The position numbers and the translations under genes were made by a program. Of a stretch of DNA of 64,000 nt, positions 52,099 to 63,568 are shown piece by piece. The notes under the pieces are model-generated. The model did not search any database and was not told the DNA's origin. It worked only from the letters and a program-made list of their open reading frames with translations. Every line of letters begins with the position of its first letter. Positions within the stretch are counted from its first letter, which is position 1. This stretch comes from Pseudomonadota bacterium (GTDB lineage: Bacteria > Pseudomonadota > Gammaproteobacteria > Steroidobacterales > Steroidobacteraceae), in contig JAKCDC010000012.1 in the NCBI GenBank assembly GCA_021838635.1, forward strand, positions 1 through 64,000, in the 5' to 3' direction.

Positions 52099-52689
52099 TC
52101 AGCGGCGCGCCCGCGCCGCGGCACGCACCGGCGCGAACGAAAGACGATGTTCGCTCGAGGGTCCCAGGCGGCTCAGCGCCGCCAGGTGCGCCGCCGTGCC
52201 ATAGCCCTTGTGGCGCGCGAAGCCGTAGCCCGGGCAGGTCCGATCGAGCTGGCGCATCAGCGCATCGCGGTGCGTCTTGGCCAGGATGGACGCCGCGCCG
52301 ATCGCCGCCACCGTCGCATCGCCCCGCACCACGGTCTCGAGGCTGCAGCCCAGATCCGAGACCGGCGGGGCCCGGTTGCCATCGATCTGCACGTGCGCCG
52401 GACGCACCACGAGTCCTAGCAGCGCGCGCCGCATGGCGAGCAGCGTCGCCTCCAGGATGTTGATCGCGTCGATCTCGGCACGCTCGGCGCTACCGATCGC
52501 CCAGGCGATCGCGCGCGCGCGGATCAGCGGCGCGAGCCGCTCGCGCGCCGCTTCGCTCAACGCCTTGGAATCGGCGAGCCCGTCGATGGGCTGGGCCGGA
52601 TCGAGAATCACCGCCGCGGCGATGACCGGTCCGGCGAGCGGTCCGCGGCCGGCCTCATCGACCCCGGCGGTCAACCCGGGCGCCCTCAT
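52099..52689 (-). CDS. rnhB: Ribonuclease HII
   Basis: This 196-residue enzyme cuts RNA in RNA-DNA hybrids, notably single ribonucleotides. [20 protein letters not shown] contains the first catalytic Asp-Glu pair, and [17 protein letters not shown] holds the next acidic/lysine block. The ending [16 protein letters not shown] is typical. The ATG overlaps lpxB by 4 bases. Confidence 0.95.
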   Translation of the reverse strand: MRAPGLTAGVDEAGRGPLAGPVIAAAVILDPAQPIDGLADSKALSEAARERLAPLIRARAIAWAIGSAERAEIDAINILEATLLAMRRALLGLVVRPAHVQIDGNRAPPVSDLGCSLETVVRGDATVAAIGAASILAKTHRDALMRQLDRTCPGYGFARHKGYGTAAHLAALSRLGPSSEHRLSFAPVRAAARARR

Positions 52690-53894
52690 GTGCGTGCCTC
52701 GCCGGTGCGCCCCAGCTGGCGCAGGATGGCCTCGGCGGCAAGCCCCGCGCCCCCGCAGCGCAGTTCGCGGTGCACGCGCTCGAACTCGTGCGCCAGCGTC
52801 TGCCCGTAGGCCGGATCCTCCAGATGCGCAAGCAGCGCCGCACCGAGCGTCGCGCCGCTGACGCCCTCCTGAAGGAACTCGGGCACGAACCGCCGCCCGA
52901 GCAGCAGATTCGGTTGTGAGAAATACGGGACTTTCACCAGACGCAGCCGCCGCAGGAGAAATGCCGTCATCGCGCCCAGCCGATACGCCACGACCATCAC
53001 GCGCCGCGAAAGCAGCGTTTCCAGTGTAGCGGTTCCCGAGGCCACCAGCGCGCCGTCGCAGGCGGCCAAGACGCGCTGGGCCTGACCATCGGTGATTAAA
53101 ATTTCTGGATAATCCGGAACTTCAGATCGTTTCCTCAGGAACAACTCCCGGGCGCCAGCACTGGCCATCGGCGCCACGAACCGCACCTCGGGCCGCCGGG
53201 CGGCGATCCACGCCGCAGCGTCGAGGAAGTCCCTCGCGAGCCGGCCCACCTCCCCCAACCGGCTGCCCGGCAACAGCGCCACGACGGTCGCCTCGGCCGG
53301 CAGCCCGAGCGCGGCGCGCGCCCCGGCCCGATCGCTCTGCAGCGGGATCTGATCGGCCAGCGGATGACCGACGAACTCGGCGGCCACGCCGTGGCGGGTG
53401 TAAAAGTCGGTCTCGAACGGCAGCAGACACAGCACCAGGTCGCAGGCGCGGCCGATCTTGTGCACCCGGCCCTGGCGCCACGCCCACACCTGCGGCGCGA
53501 CATACTGCACCGTCGCAATCCCCGCGGCATGCAGGCGCGCGGCGAGACCCAAGTTGAATGCCGGGGCATCGATGCCGATGAACACGTCGGGGCGCGCCTC
53601 GCGGAAGCGGCGAGTCAGTTCGGCACGCAGGCGCAGCAGCCGCGGCAGGTGCGGCAGCACCTCGGTGAATCCCATGACCGAGAGCACCTCGGCCTCGGCC
53701 CACGCCTCGCAGCCGGCCGCCTGCATCTTCGGTCCGGCCACCCCGAAGCACTCCAGCGCACCGACCCGCGCGCGCAGCGCCTCGATCAGGGCCGCACCGA
53801 GCTGATCGCCCGAGGCCTCCCCGGCCACGATCGCCACACGCAACGCCGGGCGCGCAAGGGCGGCCTCGCACGCGCTCAGCGGCGGAGCGGTCAT
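52686..53894 (-). CDS. lpxB: Lipid-A-disaccharide synthase
   Basis: This 402-residue membrane-associated glycosyltransferase joins lipid X and UDP-diacylglucosamine. [39 protein letters not shown] and [20 protein letters not shown] are diagnostic. [14 protein letters not shown] marks the UDP-sugar domain. It overlaps lpxA and rnhB by 4 bases each, completing an lpxD-fabZ-lpxA-lpxB block. Confidence 0.96.
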   Translation of the reverse strand: MTAPPLSACEAALARPALRVAIVAGEASGDQLGAALIEALRARVGALECFGVAGPKMQAAGCEAWAEAEVLSVMGFTEVLPHLPRLLRLRAELTRRFREARPDVFIGIDAPAFNLGLAARLHAAGIATVQYVAPQVWAWRQGRVHKIGRACDLVLCLLPFETDFYTRHGVAAEFVGHPLADQIPLQSDRAGARAALGLPAEATVVALLPGSRLGEVGRLARDFLDAAAWIAARRPEVRFVAPMASAGARELFLRKRSEVPDYPEILITDGQAQRVLAACDGALVASGTATLETLLSRRVMVVAYRLGAMTAFLLRRLRLVKVPYFSQPNLLLGRRFVPEFLQEGVSGATLGAALLAHLEDPAYGQTLAHEFERVHRELRCGGAGLAAEAILRQLGRTGEART

Positions 53895-54661
53895 CGAACG
53901 ATACTGCGGCCGGAGGTGCGGATGAAGGCGCAGAACAGCGCGATCTCGGGCCGCTCGGGCGCGTCGGCCTCCAGCTGCTCGAGCGCCTCGACCAAGCGCA
54001 GTCCGCTGCGGTAGACGATGCGGTAGGCGTCGCGGATGTTGCGCACCTGCTCGGGCGTGAACCCGCGCCGCTTTAGTCCCTCGCTGTTGACCGCGTGCGG
54101 CTCGGCCGGGTTGCCGGCCACCATGACGTACGGCGGCACATCGCGCGTGACGATAGCCCCGCCGGCGAGGAAGGCATGCGCGCCCACCTTGGTGAACTGG
54201 TGCACGGCCGTGAGTCCACCGAGGATCACCCAGTCGCCGATCTCCACATGGCCGCCGAGGGCGGCGCAGTTGGCGAACACCGTGTTGCTGCCGACCGTGC
54301 AGTCGTGCGCGATGTGCGAGTAGGCCATGAACAGGTTGTCGTGGCCGATGCGCGTCACGCCGCGATCATGCGTCGTGCCGCGGTTGGCGGTGGTGTTCTC
54401 GCGGAACACGTTGCGATCGCCGATCTCCAGCCGGGTCGGCTCGCCGTGGTACTTCTTATCCTGCGGGGCATCCCCGAGCGAGGCGAACTGGAAGATCCGG
54501 TTGTCCGCCCCGATGGTGGTCGGACCGTTGATCACCACGTGCGGCCCGATCACGGTGCCCGGACCGATCACGACCTCCGGGCCGATGACGCTGAAGGGCC
54601 CCACCGAGACATCCGCGGCGAGGTGCGCCCGCGGCGAGACGATGGCGTGCGAATCGATCAC
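53891..54661 (-). CDS. lpxA: UDP-N-acetylglucosamine acyltransferase
   Basis: This 256-residue left-handed beta-helix enzyme does the first step of lipid A synthesis. The start is GTG 54661 ([20 protein letters not shown]), overlapping the fabZ stop. Hexapeptide repeats run to about residue 190, with [20 protein letters not shown] holding the catalytic His. The C-terminal helical domain includes [20 protein letters not shown]. Length is normal. Confidence 0.95.
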   Translation of the reverse strand: MIDSHAIVSPRAHLAADVSVGPFSVIGPEVVIGPGTVIGPHVVINGPTTIGADNRIFQFASLGDAPQDKKYHGEPTRLEIGDRNVFRENTTANRGTTHDRGVTRIGHDNLFMAYSHIAHDCTVGSNTVFANCAALGGHVEIGDWVILGGLTAVHQFTKVGAHAFLAGGAIVTRDVPPYVMVAGNPAEPHAVNSEGLKRRGFTPEQVRNIRDAYRIVYRSGLRLVEALEQLEADAPERPEIALFCAFIRTSGRSIVR

Positions 54662-55110
54662 TTGCCGGCCTCCGGCGTCACCATGATCTCCGCGTGGGCG
54701 ACCTCGTTGTCCCCGACCAGCGCACGGGTCGAGAAGCGCCAGATGCCGCGCAGACACCGATCCACCGCGGCGGTGAGAATCAGTTGGTCGCCGGGCTCGA
54801 CGGGCTTGCGAAAGCGCGCCTTGTCGATGCCGACGAAATAAAAACGGCTGTCCTCGTGCGGCACGAGATCGCCGCTGAGGAACGTCAGGATGCCGGCGGT
54901 CTGCGCCAGCGCCTCGATAAGGATCACCCCGGGCATCACCGGGCGGCTCGGGAAGTGTCCGGGAAAGAACGGCTCGTTGTAGGTCACGTTCTTCAGCGCG
55001 CGGATGCTCTGCCCGCTATGCCATTCGAGCACGCGATCGACCAGCATGAACGGATAGCGGTGCGGCAGCAGCTTCAGGATGCCGTGAATGTCGATTTGCG
55101 CGTCAGTCAT
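54658..55110 (-). CDS. fabZ: 3-hydroxyacyl-[acyl-carrier-protein] dehydratase
   Basis: This 150-residue hot-dog-fold enzyme dehydrates 3-hydroxyacyl-ACP in fatty acid elongation and balances supply with lipid A synthesis. [17 protein letters not shown] and [20 protein letters not shown] hold the catalytic His and Glu. It overlaps lpxD by 8 bases and lpxA by the GTGA junction. Confidence 0.96.
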   Translation of the reverse strand: MTDAQIDIHGILKLLPHRYPFMLVDRVLEWHSGQSIRALKNVTYNEPFFPGHFPSRPVMPGVILIEALAQTAGILTFLSGDLVPHEDSRFYFVGIDKARFRKPVEPGDQLILTAAVDRCLRGIWRFSTRALVGDNEVAHAEIMVTPEAGK

Positions 55111-56146
55111 CGTCCTCGTCCAAATCCTCAGCAGAGCCCGAGCGGCGCTCGAGCGACTTCAGTCGCGTGGCGAGCGCCTCGAGGCGTTTGAAACGCCCGA
55201 CCAGACGGCGCCAGGTGTGTGCCTCCTCGAGCGGAATGCCGCCGGAGTATACGCCGGGGCGGCTTACCGAATGGCTGACCATGGTGCAGCCGGTGATCAT
55301 CACGTCGTCGCAGATCGTCAGATGCCCGCCGATGCCGACCTGCCCGCCGATCATGCAGCGCTGCCCGATGCTGGTGCTGCCGGACACCCCGACGCAGGCC
55401 GCCAGCGCGGTGTGCGCGCCAATGCGCACGTTGTGGGCGATCTGGATCAGGTTGTCGAGTTTGGCGCCCTCCTCGATCACCGTGTCCTCGATCGCACCGC
55501 GGTCGATCGTGGTGTTGGAGCCGATCTCGACGTCGACCCCGACCCGCACCCCACCGGTCTGCGGCACCTTCAGCCAGCGGCCCGCATCCTGCGCGAATCC
55601 GAACCCGTCGCCGCCGAGCACTGCGCCGGGCTGGATCACCGTGCGTTCCCCGACGGTCACCCCACGGCAGAGCGTCACCCGCGCCACCAGGCGCACATCG
55701 TCCGCCACCTGCACGCCGTCCTCGATCAGGCACTGCGGCCCAATATAGGCGCGCGCGCCGATCCGTGCCCCTGCGCCGATGACGCAGAGCGCCCCGATGT
55801 GGGCCGTGGGGTCGACCTGGGCGCCGGGTGCGAGGATCGCCGAGGGATGTACGCCCGGGGTCCCCGCGGGGGCCGGATGCAGCACCGCGGCGATGCGCGC
55901 GAAGGTGGCGTGGGGGTTGGCGCTGATCAGCGCCGCGCAGGGACACCCGGCCGCGCTCGCCTCATCGAGCACCACGACCGCGGCGCGCGTCGCCCCGAGC
56001 TGCGCCCGGTAGCGCGGGTTGGCGACGAAGGCCACCGACTGCGCGTCGGCATCGGCCAGCGTCGCCACCCTCTCCACCGCTACGCCCGGATCGCCTCTGA
56101 GCTCGCAGCCGAACCGGACTGCGAGCTCCCCGATCGAGACGCTCAT
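55103..56146 (-). CDS. lpxD: UDP-3-O-(3-hydroxymyristoyl)glucosamine N-acyltransferase
   Basis: This 347-residue acyltransferase adds the second acyl chain in lipid A synthesis. The N-terminal uridine-binding domain ([31 protein letters not shown]) is followed by hexapeptide repeats. [20 protein letters not shown] and [19 protein letters not shown] with the catalytic His are the family signatures. It ends in an acidic tail ([10 protein letters not shown]). It lies 10 bases after skp. Confidence 0.95.
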   Translation of the reverse strand: MSVSIGELAVRFGCELRGDPGVAVERVATLADADAQSVAFVANPRYRAQLGATRAAVVVLDEASAAGCPCAALISANPHATFARIAAVLHPAPAGTPGVHPSAILAPGAQVDPTAHIGALCVIGAGARIGARAYIGPQCLIEDGVQVADDVRLVARVTLCRGVTVGERTVIQPGAVLGGDGFGFAQDAGRWLKVPQTGGVRVGVDVEIGSNTTIDRGAIEDTVIEEGAKLDNLIQIAHNVRIGAHTALAACVGVSGSTSIGQRCMIGGQVGIGGHLTICDDVMITGCTMVSHSVSRPGVYSGGIPLEEAHTWRRLVGRFKRLEALATRLKSLERRSGSAEDLDEDDD

Positions 56147-56156
56147 GGCGCGGCGG

Positions 56157-56702
56157 TTACTTGGCCGGTGAGGCCTTCAGAATGCGCAGGATCGACGGGG
56201 TCAGATCCAGCGCCGGGTCGGCGTAAATCACCCCGTCGTTCATCATCACCAGGGTGAAGCCGTGCTGCTTGGCGTAGTTCTGTACGATCATGGCGATCGA
56301 GTTCTGCACCTTGGTGAACAGCTCGTTGCGGCGCGTATTGAGCGCCTGCTGCACCTTGGCCGACTCCTGGCGGAACGACTCGAACTTCTCGCGCAGATCG
56401 AGTTCGGCCTGGGCGACCTGGTCCTGCGTCATGGTCGCCTGGTTACGCTGCAGCTTCTGCTGCTTCAGCTGCAGGGTCTTCGCCTCGGCGCGCAGCGTGT
56501 TCTGCTTGGGCAGGAACTCGGCGCGCAGGGAGGCAATGGCGGCCTTGTACTGCGGGGAGGACTGCACCAGCACCCCGTAGTTGACCACCCCGATCTTCAT
56601 GGCCGCAGCCCGCGCGCCCGCGGTGGCCAGCCCCGTCACCAGCAATCCGACGGCGATCATCCAAACGACTGAATGGCTTCTGCTCAAGCGCTTCACGGAC
56701 AC
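56157..56702 (-). CDS. skp: Periplasmic chaperone Skp/OmpH family
   Basis: This 181-residue protein has a signal peptide (SVVWMIAVGLLVTGLATAGA, cleaved near residue 33) and a mature start MKIGVVNYGVLVQSSPQYKA. A long charged coiled-coil arm follows (KTLQLKQQKLQRNQATMTQD onward). Skp trimers hold unfolded outer-membrane proteins and hand them to BamA, encoded just upstream. Confidence 0.92.
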   Translation of the reverse strand: MSVKRLSRSHSVVWMIAVGLLVTGLATAGARAAAMKIGVVNYGVLVQSSPQYKAAIASLRAEFLPKQNTLRAEAKTLQLKQQKLQRNQATMTQDQVAQAELDLREKFESFRQESAKVQQALNTRRNELFTKVQNSIAMIVQNYAKQHGFTLVMMNDGVIYADPALDLTPSILRILKASPAK

Positions 56703-56745
56703 CTACCTCGAGAATTTCAGGGAAATTGATGACTTTAATGCGCAT

Positions 56746-56765
56746 CCGCCCCTCTTGGGGGGCGG
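56746..56765. repeat. 7-bp GC hairpin in the skp leader
   Basis: CCGCCCC and GGGGCGG flank a 6-base loop, 44-63 bases before the skp ATG. It is smaller than the hairpin at 56789-56814 and could modulate read-through or mRNA stability; its role is unproven. Confidence 0.3.
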
Positions 56766-56788
56766 CTGAGTCGAGCATCCTACCACCA

Positions 56789-56814
56789 CCGGGGCGCGGA
56801 TGCCCGCGCCCCGG
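56789..56814 (-). terminator. Perfect 11-bp GC hairpin after bamA
   Basis: CCGGGGCGCGG and CCGCGCCCCGG form a perfect stem around a 4-base loop, 9 bases after the bamA stop. No run of U follows, so it may act as an attenuator or 3'-end stabiliser separating bamA from skp dosage rather than as a full terminator. Confidence 0.5.
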
Positions 56815-56823
56815 GGCGGCCGG

Positions 56824-59268
56824 CTAGAAGGCCTGCCCGACCGTGAACTGGAAGCCGCTGGTCTGATCCTGCCAGACGTTCGGATTGGCCAGGTTGCGCG
56901 TGGCGTTCAGGGCCACACCGTAGCTGAAGCGGAACAGCCCCATCGGGGAGAGCCACTCGACCGCCAGGCCCACCGAGCGCTTCAGCGAGCCCCAGCCGTT
57001 CAGGTGGTAGTACACCGGGGTGACGTTGTTCGGTTCGAAGAACTTCACCCGGCTGCCGGTGTAGAACACATTGCCCATGTCGAAGAACAGGCTGACGCGG
57101 GCCGTCTGGCGCCACTTCGCCGGAATCGGCAGCAGCAGCTCGTTCTGGCTGATGATGTCGAAGTTGCCGCCGTAGGGGTTGCCGAACTGGTCGCGTGGGC
57201 CGAGCCAGCTCTCGCGAAAGCCGCGCACCGAGTCCGGACCGCCGCCGAAGAACAGCCGGTACGGCGGCAGGCCGGTGGTGCCACCGAAGCCATCGCCGTA
57301 ATCGACCCGCTCGTGGAAGGAGAGCGTGAGGTAGTGGCGCCACACCGGCACGTACTGCTGGAACAGCGCGCTCGCCACATAGTACTTGACCGAGCTCGAG
57401 CCCGGGATGGTCGCGCTCAGGTTCAGCGCCGCGCGCGTGCCGCGGTCTGCGAACAGCGTACGGTTGCGGTCATCGATCTGCCAGCCGAGCAGCAGCTGCA
57501 CGTCGTGGTAGTTCGTGCCGTAGAACACGAAGTCGTTGTTGCTGTAGTCCTCGTGCACCAGGCGGCTGTACGGATTGCCGTTCTGCTGCACCCACTGCTG
57601 GGCCTGCTCGGCGCTGCCGATCGAGCTGGTGAGCAGCTGCGCGCTCTCGAACGCCGCGCCGAATGACAGGTACTGGAACTCGCTGATCGGGTAACTCCAC
57701 TCCGGCCCGATGTTGATGGTCTTGGAGGAGAAGTTCGACGAGGAGGAGACGAACTGAGTCGCATCGTTGTAGCTCACCGAGAGCGTCTGCGAGACCCCGT
57801 TCTGGGTGATGTACGGGTCGGTGTAGCTGACGCTGTAGAGCTTATCGAACGCCCCCCCCTGCAGGTCCACCGAGAGGCGGTTGCCGGTGCCGAGGAAGTC
57901 CGCATCGCCGAAGTTCGCATTGAGCATCAACTTGTACATCGCCGAGTAGCCGATGCCGCCGGAGAGCTGCGCGGCCGGACCTTGCTTGATCTTGTAGTTG
58001 ACGTCGACCTCGTCCGGGGAGCCCGGCACCTTGTGGGTGCTGTAGCTGACGTGCTTGACGTATGGCAGACGCTGCAGGAAGAACTTCGAGCGCTCGAGCG
58101 CGAGGTTCGAGAGCCAGCCGCCCTCCAGCTGCCGCAGCTCGCGCCTGAGCACCACGTCGTTGATCGCCGTTTCCCCGGAGAAGGTGATCTTGCGCACGTA
58201 CACCCGATCGCCCGGATCGACGAAGAAAGTGAGCGCGACCTTGTGGTTCTTCGCATTGGGGGTCGGCACCGGATCGACCTTGGCAAACGCGTACCCGTAC
58301 GCACCCAGGCGGTCTTGAATCAGCTTCTGGGTGTTCGTGATGCGCTCACGGTCGAACACCTGGCCGGGCTTGACCACCACCAGCTTCTGCAGCTGCGCCT
58401 CGGGGACCACGAACGTGCCGGCGAGCTTGACCGAGGAGATGCGAAACACCCCGCCCTGCTTGATCGCGACATTGATGTAGATGTTCTTCTTATCCGGACT
58501 GATCTGCACCTGCGTTGAGCGGATCTCGAAGTTCGCGTACCCGCGATCCATGTAGAAATCACGCAGCCGCTCCAGATCGCCCTTCAAGGTCGAGCGCGAG
58601 TAGCGGTCATCGTCCTTGTACCAGGACAGCCAGTTCGGCGTGCGCAGGTGAAAGTGCTTGAGGATCCGCGCCTGGGAGAAGTGGGTGGCGCCGACGATGT
58701 TGATCGAGCGAATGACCGCGCGCGAACCCTCGACGATCTTGATCTGGATCTTCACCCGATTGTCGGTATCCGGAATCACCTTGGTATGGATGCGCACGCC
58801 GTACTTGCCGCGCCCGTAGTACATGTCGGTGAGGTACTCGGTGACCTGCTGCAGCACCGAGCGGTCGAAGATCTTCCCCGGCGCCAGTCCCACGTTGCGC
58901 AGAGACTTCATCAGCGCCTTGGTCTTGATCGCCTTGTTGCCGGAGATCTGAAAGCTCTCGATCGAGGGCCGTTCGGACACCACCACGATCAGCGTGTTGC
59001 CCTGGCGGCGCATCTCGACGTCGCGGAAGAAACCGGTCGCATACAGCGCCTGAATCGCCTGGCGAATCTTGCGCGGATCGAGCGTATCGCCGATGTTCAC
59101 CGGCAGATAGTTGAAGACCGTGCCTTGGGAGATGCGCTGCAGCCCCTCCAGCTTGATGTTGCCGACGGTGAAATCCGCGGCCGCGGACGGTACGGTGCCG
59201 TTGCCGGCGAGCGCGAGCGCCGAGTGCACGGCGAGCGCCACCGCAGCAAGCGCAATACGACCCTTCAT
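56824..59268 (-). CDS. bamA: Outer membrane protein assembly factor BamA
   Basis: This 814-residue essential protein folds outer-membrane beta-barrels. It has a signal peptide (RIALAAVALAVHSALALAG) and five POTRA domains (about 33-430) starting FTVGNIKLEGLQRISQGTVF. The 16-strand barrel carries the loop-6 motif in GGGPDSVRGFRESWLGPRD (VRGF). It ends with the beta-signal-like FQFTVGQAF. The start at 59268 puts the signal peptide first. It follows rseP, whose protease reports barrel-assembly failure to RpoE. Confidence 0.96.
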   Translation of the reverse strand: MKGRIALAAVALAVHSALALAGNGTVPSAAADFTVGNIKLEGLQRISQGTVFNYLPVNIGDTLDPRKIRQAIQALYATGFFRDVEMRRQGNTLIVVVSERPSIESFQISGNKAIKTKALMKSLRNVGLAPGKIFDRSVLQQVTEYLTDMYYGRGKYGVRIHTKVIPDTDNRVKIQIKIVEGSRAVIRSINIVGATHFSQARILKHFHLRTPNWLSWYKDDDRYSRSTLKGDLERLRDFYMDRGYANFEIRSTQVQISPDKKNIYINVAIKQGGVFRISSVKLAGTFVVPEAQLQKLVVVKPGQVFDRERITNTQKLIQDRLGAYGYAFAKVDPVPTPNAKNHKVALTFFVDPGDRVYVRKITFSGETAINDVVLRRELRQLEGGWLSNLALERSKFFLQRLPYVKHVSYSTHKVPGSPDEVDVNYKIKQGPAAQLSGGIGYSAMYKLMLNANFGDADFLGTGNRLSVDLQGGAFDKLYSVSYTDPYITQNGVSQTLSVSYNDATQFVSSSSNFSSKTINIGPEWSYPISEFQYLSFGAAFESAQLLTSSIGSAEQAQQWVQQNGNPYSRLVHEDYSNNDFVFYGTNYHDVQLLLGWQIDDRNRTLFADRGTRAALNLSATIPGSSSVKYYVASALFQQYVPVWRHYLTLSFHERVDYGDGFGGTTGLPPYRLFFGGGPDSVRGFRESWLGPRDQFGNPYGGNFDIISQNELLLPIPAKWRQTARVSLFFDMGNVFYTGSRVKFFEPNNVTPVYYHLNGWGSLKRSVGLAVEWLSPMGLFRFSYGVALNATRNLANPNVWQDQTSGFQFTVGQAF

Positions 59269-59416
59269 ACGGCAACCATCCGATCTGTCACGTAGCGAAA
59301 CATTTGGACCCAATTTTTAACATCAATCACGTATGCAACCCCCGGTGCCCCGGCCGCGTGTGCGGCGCGAGGACGCGCGGACCTCCCAATCGGTCCGACT
59401 CTAGTGTGTACGGTTC

Positions 59417-60784
59417 TCAGCCGAACTGGCGGGCGATGTCATTGAACAACGCCACTCCCATCAGCACGATCAGCAACGCGATCCCGACCTGCTGACCGAT
59501 GATCTGCGCCCGCTCCGACAGCGGCGCGCCCTTGACCCATTCCACCAGCTGGAACACGACCTGCCCACCGTCGAGCAGCGGGATCGGCAGCAGGTTCAGG
59601 AACCCGATTTCGAGCGAGATCAGCACCAGGAACCCGAGAAATGAGCCAGCTCCGGCGCTCGCCGACTGGCCGGCTTCCTGGGCAATGGTGATCGGCCCGC
59701 CGAGATTCTTGATCGAGACCCGCCCGAGCATCATGCGCCACAGCAGCCGTCCCTGCAGCACTGTCAGCGTCCAGATGCGTCCCGAGGCCTGTCTGAGCGC
59801 CGCCAGTGGGCCAAGCCGATCGTGGCGGACCAGGTGCGGCGGATACTGCAGCGTCGCGGTCGCCTCGGCCTCGATGCGTCCAATCCGCTTACCCTGCGCG
59901 GTGACGGTCGCGACGTTCACCTCCACAGTGTGCTCGGCGCCGCCGCGGCGATAGGTAATCGCGAGCGTCTTACCCGGATTGGGGCTGATGGCGCGCACCA
60001 CGGCCTCGAAATTCTTCATCGGCCGACCGTCGACCGCCACGATGCGATCCCCGGCGGTGAGTCCGGCGCGCGCTGCCGGGCCGCCCGGCAGCACCCGGCC
60101 AAGCACCGGCGGCAGCGTCGGGGCCGCGAAATGCATGCCCAGACCCGCCAGCGGACCGGCCGGCCCGGTGAGCTTGCGGCGGGCCTCGGCATTGCTGACA
60201 TCGAGTTCGATTTGGCGCCTCTGCCCGTCGGCGCGCACCGTGAGAGTGGCCTTGCCGCTGCCGCTCATCACCTCCAGCAGCCGCATGCGCACCTGGCTTT
60301 GGCTGTCGACCGGAGTGCCGTTGACCGTGAGGATACGCTGCCCGGTCTGCAGACCGGCGCGTGCGGCGATCGAGCCGCTCTGCACCCGCCCGACGATCGG
60401 CCGCCAGCGCGTCACGCCGCTCGCCCAGAACATCCCGGCCAGCACCACGAGCGCAAAGAGGAAGTTCGCCCCCGGCCCGGCGAGCAGCACCAGCACGCGC
60501 CGCAGCGGGTGCTGGCCGGTGAAGGAGCGCGGCAGATCCTCCGGCGCCACCGGCCCTTCGCGCTCATCGAGCATCTTGACGTACCCGCCGAGCGGGATCG
60601 GGCACAGCCAATACTCCACCCCATCGCGCCCGCGCCGCGACAGCAGCGGTTTACCGAACCCGACAGAGAAGCGCAGCACCTTCAATCCGAGCCGCCGTGC
60701 GACCCAGAAGTGGCCGAATTCGTGCACCGTGACCAGCAGACTCACGGCGATGGCGAACCACAACAGGTACCACAGCACCGTCAT
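59417..60784 (-). CDS. rseP: Site-2 protease RseP
   Basis: This 455-residue inner-membrane zinc metalloprotease cuts the RseA stump after DegS. The HEFGH zinc motif is at residues 21-25. Two PDZ-like domains follow ([20 protein letters not shown] and [20 protein letters not shown]). [20 protein letters not shown] is the second conserved intramembrane motif with the third zinc ligand Asp. The ATG overlaps dxr by 4 bases. Confidence 0.96.
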   Translation of the reverse strand: MTVLWYLLWFAIAVSLLVTVHEFGHFWVARRLGLKVLRFSVGFGKPLLSRRGRDGVEYWLCPIPLGGYVKMLDEREGPVAPEDLPRSFTGQHPLRRVLVLLAGPGANFLFALVVLAGMFWASGVTRWRPIVGRVQSGSIAARAGLQTGQRILTVNGTPVDSQSQVRMRLLEVMSGSGKATLTVRADGQRRQIELDVSNAEARRKLTGPAGPLAGLGMHFAAPTLPPVLGRVLPGGPAARAGLTAGDRIVAVDGRPMKNFEAVVRAISPNPGKTLAITYRRGGAEHTVEVNVATVTAQGKRIGRIEAEATATLQYPPHLVRHDRLGPLAALRQASGRIWTLTVLQGRLLWRMMLGRVSIKNLGGPITIAQEAGQSASAGAGSFLGFLVLISLEIGFLNLLPIPLLDGGQVVFQLVEWVKGAPLSERAQIIGQQVGIALLIVLMGVALFNDIARQFG

Positions 60785-61995
60785 CCGCGCGCCCCTGCGC
60801 GCACACCCCTGCCAGCACCACCGAGCATCTCGATGCGCTCCTGCGTGCGCAGGCGTGCCTCCGCGTCGGCGGCCAGCACATCCTCCAATCCGCCAATGGG
60901 CCCCGCGCTCGTGTGTGTGATCACATCCTCAATGACCGAGGCGATCCCCGGAAAGTTCAACCGCTTCTCGAGGAAGGCATGCACGGCGATCTCGTTGGCC
61001 GCGTTGAGCACCACCGGTGCAAGCCCGCCGGCGCGCGCCGCCGCCTGCGCCAGCGCGAGGCAGGGAAAGCGCTGCGGATCCGGAGCGCGAAACTCCAAGC
61101 GCGCGGTTTTGACCAGGTCGAGGAAAGCCACGCCCGAGTCCATGCGCTCGGGCCAGGCGAGCGCATAGGCGATCGGCGTGCGCATGTCGGGTGAGCCGAG
61201 TTGCGCCAGCAGCGAGCCGTCGACGTACTCCACCAGCGAGTGGATGATGCTCTGCGGGTGCACGACGATGTCGACCTGCTCCGCGGGCAGATTGAACAGG
61301 AAGCAGGCCTCGATCAGTTCCAGGCCCTTGTTCATGAGGGTGGCCGAATCGACCGAGATCTTCCGTCCCATGACCCAGTTCGGATGCGCCACGGCCGCCT
61401 CGGGCGTCGCTGCGGCGATCTGTTCGGCGCTCCAGTCGCGAAACGGGCCGCCGGAGGCGGTGAGCAGCACGCGCCGCACGCCCTTGGGGGTGCTGCCAGC
61501 GCGGCTGCCGGCCGGCAGGCATTGAAAGATCGCATTGTGCTCGCTGTCGATCGGCAACAGCGTCGCGCCCGCATCGTGCACCGCCTGCATCAGCAGCGGG
61601 CCGGACATCACCAGCGACTCTTTGTTGGCGAGCAGCAGACGCTTGCCGGCCCGCGCGGCCGCGAGCGTCGAAGGCAGACCCGCCGCCCCGACGATGGCGG
61701 CCATCACGCACTCGGCAGTCTCGAGCGTGGCGAGTTCGGTGAGCGCCTCGGGACCGGCCAGCAGGCGCGTGCCCGGCGCGGCATTGCCCAAGCGCGCGGC
61801 GAGTTCACCGGCGGCAGCCGGATCGGCCAGCGCCGCGTACGCCGGGCGGTACTTCAGGATCTGCGCGGCGAACTTCTCCACGTTGCGGTTCGCACCGATG
61901 CCGATCAGGCGAAACCGCTGCGGATGGCGAGCGAGCACATCGAGGGTACTCTCCCCGATCGAGCCAGTGGAACCGAGAACGACCACACCGATCAT
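60781..61995 (-). CDS. dxr: 1-deoxy-D-xylulose 5-phosphate reductoisomerase
   Basis: This 404-residue enzyme makes MEP, the first committed step of isoprenoid synthesis, which continues with IspD and IspF in this window and feeds UppS. NADPH binding is [18 protein letters not shown], and [14 protein letters not shown] plus [16 protein letters not shown] are active-site blocks. [20 protein letters not shown] binds metal and substrate. The start at 61995 gives a 4-base overlap with cdsA. Confidence 0.96.
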   Translation of the reverse strand: MIGVVVLGSTGSIGESTLDVLARHPQRFRLIGIGANRNVEKFAAQILKYRPAYAALADPAAAGELAARLGNAAPGTRLLAGPEALTELATLETAECVMAAIVGAAGLPSTLAAARAGKRLLLANKESLVMSGPLLMQAVHDAGATLLPIDSEHNAIFQCLPAGSRAGSTPKGVRRVLLTASGGPFRDWSAEQIAAATPEAAVAHPNWVMGRKISVDSATLMNKGLELIEACFLFNLPAEQVDIVVHPQSIIHSLVEYVDGSLLAQLGSPDMRTPIAYALAWPERMDSGVAFLDLVKTARLEFRAPDPQRFPCLALAQAAARAGGLAPVVLNAANEIAVHAFLEKRLNFPGIASVIEDVITHTSAGPIGGLEDVLAADAEARLRTQERIEMLGGAGRGVRAGARG

Positions 61996-62804
61996 GCCAG
62001 CACTCCCAAAACTGTCAGGCCGAGCAGCAGCACGGGCGCCGCCGCAGTCAGGCTGTCGATACGGTCCATGACCCCACCGTGTCCGGGGAACAGCGTGCCG
62101 CTGTCCTTCACCCCCGCGAAGCGCTTCAACAGGCTCTCGGTGAGATCCCCGACGATGGAGCAGATCACCGCCGCCAGACACAGCACCAGAAATCCTCCCA
62201 GGGGCACACTGAACCAGAAACTGCCGCCCACCGCCACCGGAATGCAGGCCGCGACACCCCCGAGCACCCCTTCCCAGGTCTTGCCCGGGGACACCTCCGG
62301 GGCGAGCCGCCGCCGCCCGAAGCGCCGGCCGGCGAAGTACGCCCCGATGTCCGCCATCCACACCAGCAGCAGGCAAAACAGTACCCATTCGGCGCCGCGC
62401 GGCCCGGCGAGGCGCAAACGCGCCAGCGCGAGCCAGGCCGGCACCAGCGCGCACAGACCCGCGAGTGCCGCAGGTCCGGCCGCCGCACGCCGCGGCGCAA
62501 ACACGATCCAACCGAGCGCCACGACCCACCACAGCGCCGCGGCGCCGAGCAGCCACTGAAGACCGGCGCGCGTCGCGGCGGCGTGCCAGGCGAGCGGCAG
62601 CGCCGCGCCGATCAGCGCCACGTAGGCGATGCGCACGGCGCGCCGGCCGCTCTTGAGAAACGCCGACCACTCCCACGCCCCGAGCAGCACGATCAGCGTC
62701 AGCACCCCGAGCGTGGCCCGGGCCGGCAGCGCGAACAGCACCACCAGCAGCAGCACGATCAGGACGGCGGCGGTGGCGATCCGATGACGCAGCGAATCGC
62801 TCAC
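61992..62804 (-). CDS. cdsA: Phosphatidate cytidylyltransferase
   Basis: This 270-residue multi-span membrane enzyme makes CDP-diacylglycerol from CTP and phosphatidate. About eight hydrophobic helices are present. The C-terminal signature [20 protein letters not shown] and [14 protein letters not shown] holds the metal-binding Asp residues. [17 protein letters not shown] is the other conserved block. Overlaps of 4 bases with uppS and dxr. Confidence 0.95.
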   Translation of the reverse strand: MSDSLRHRIATAAVLIVLLLVVLFALPARATLGVLTLIVLLGAWEWSAFLKSGRRAVRIAYVALIGAALPLAWHAAATRAGLQWLLGAAALWWVVALGWIVFAPRRAAAGPAALAGLCALVPAWLALARLRLAGPRGAEWVLFCLLLVWMADIGAYFAGRRFGRRRLAPEVSPGKTWEGVLGGVAACIPVAVGGSFWFSVPLGGFLVLCLAAVICSIVGDLTESLLKRFAGVKDSGTLFPGHGGVMDRIDSLTAAAPVLLLGLTVLGVLA

Positions 62805-63568
62805 GGCGCCGCTTTCGGGGCCGCGCCCAACTGTCCGCCGGTGTGTCCGAAGCGCCGCTCGCGGCCGGCGAAGAACGTCAGGGCACGCTCGAGCTCAGCG
62901 GCATCGAAGTCCGGCCAGAGCCGGTCGCAGAAATACAGCTCTGCGTAGGCGAGATTCCACAGCAGAAAATTACTGATGCGCCGCTCCGCGCCGGTGCGGA
63001 TCAGCAGATCCGGGTCCGGCAGCGCACCGAGCTCGAGCGCCGCGGCGAAGCGCGTCTCGTCGATCGCGGCCACCGGCAGCGCCCCGCTCACGCACTGCGC
63101 GGCGAGCGTGCGCGCCGCCTGGACGATGTCCCAGCGCCCGCCGTAGCTCACCGCGATCTGCAGCTTCAGACCCGAGTTGCCCGCGGTTCGGGCCTCGGCG
63201 GCGGCGATCTGCGCCTGCAGTCGCACCGAGAGCGCGCGCCGATTCCCGATGATGCGCAGCACCACCCCCTGGCGCTCCAGGTCGCTGATCTCGAGCTCGA
63301 TGGCCTCGAAGAACAGCCCCATCAGGCTTGCCACTTCCTCGGCCGGCCGCGACCAGTTCTCACTGGAGAAGGCGAACAGCGTGAGCGCCTCGACGCCGAG
63401 CCGCGAGCACTCGCGCACGCACAGACGGACCGGCTCGAGCCCGGCCTTGTGCCCCGCCGGGCGCGCCAGGCCGCGCGCGGCGGCCCAGCGACCATTGCCG
63501 TCCATGGTAATGGCGATGTGACGCGGAAGCGGTGCAGGCGCGACGTTGTCGGACACGGCGGGCGCCAT
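62801..63568 (-). CDS. uppS: Undecaprenyl diphosphate synthase
   Basis: This 255-residue cis-prenyltransferase makes the C55 carrier for peptidoglycan and O-antigen. [20 protein letters not shown] is the DGNGRW signature with the catalytic Asp; [18 protein letters not shown] and [20 protein letters not shown] with AYAELYFCD are the others. The ATG at 63568 overlaps the frr stop (TGATG); a GTG one codon upstream is an alternative. Confidence 0.95.
   Translation of the reverse strand: MAPAVSDNVAPAPLPRHIAITMDGNGRWAAARGLARPAGHKAGLEPVRLCVRECSRLGVEALTLFAFSSENWSRPAEEVASLMGLFFEAIELEISDLERQGVVLRIIGNRRALSVRLQAQIAAAEARTAGNSGLKLQIAVSYGGRWDIVQAARTLAAQCVSGALPVAAIDETRFAAALELGALPDPDLLIRTGAERRISNFLLWNLAYAELYFCDRLWPDFDAAELERALTFFAGRERRFGHTGGQLGAAPKAAP

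Noticed and set aside
61996-62676. N-terminal extension of the dxr frame to 62676
   Set aside because: It lies inside cdsA in another frame and is Arg/Gly/Ala-rich without family similarity; the Dxr NADPH motif requires the start at 61995.
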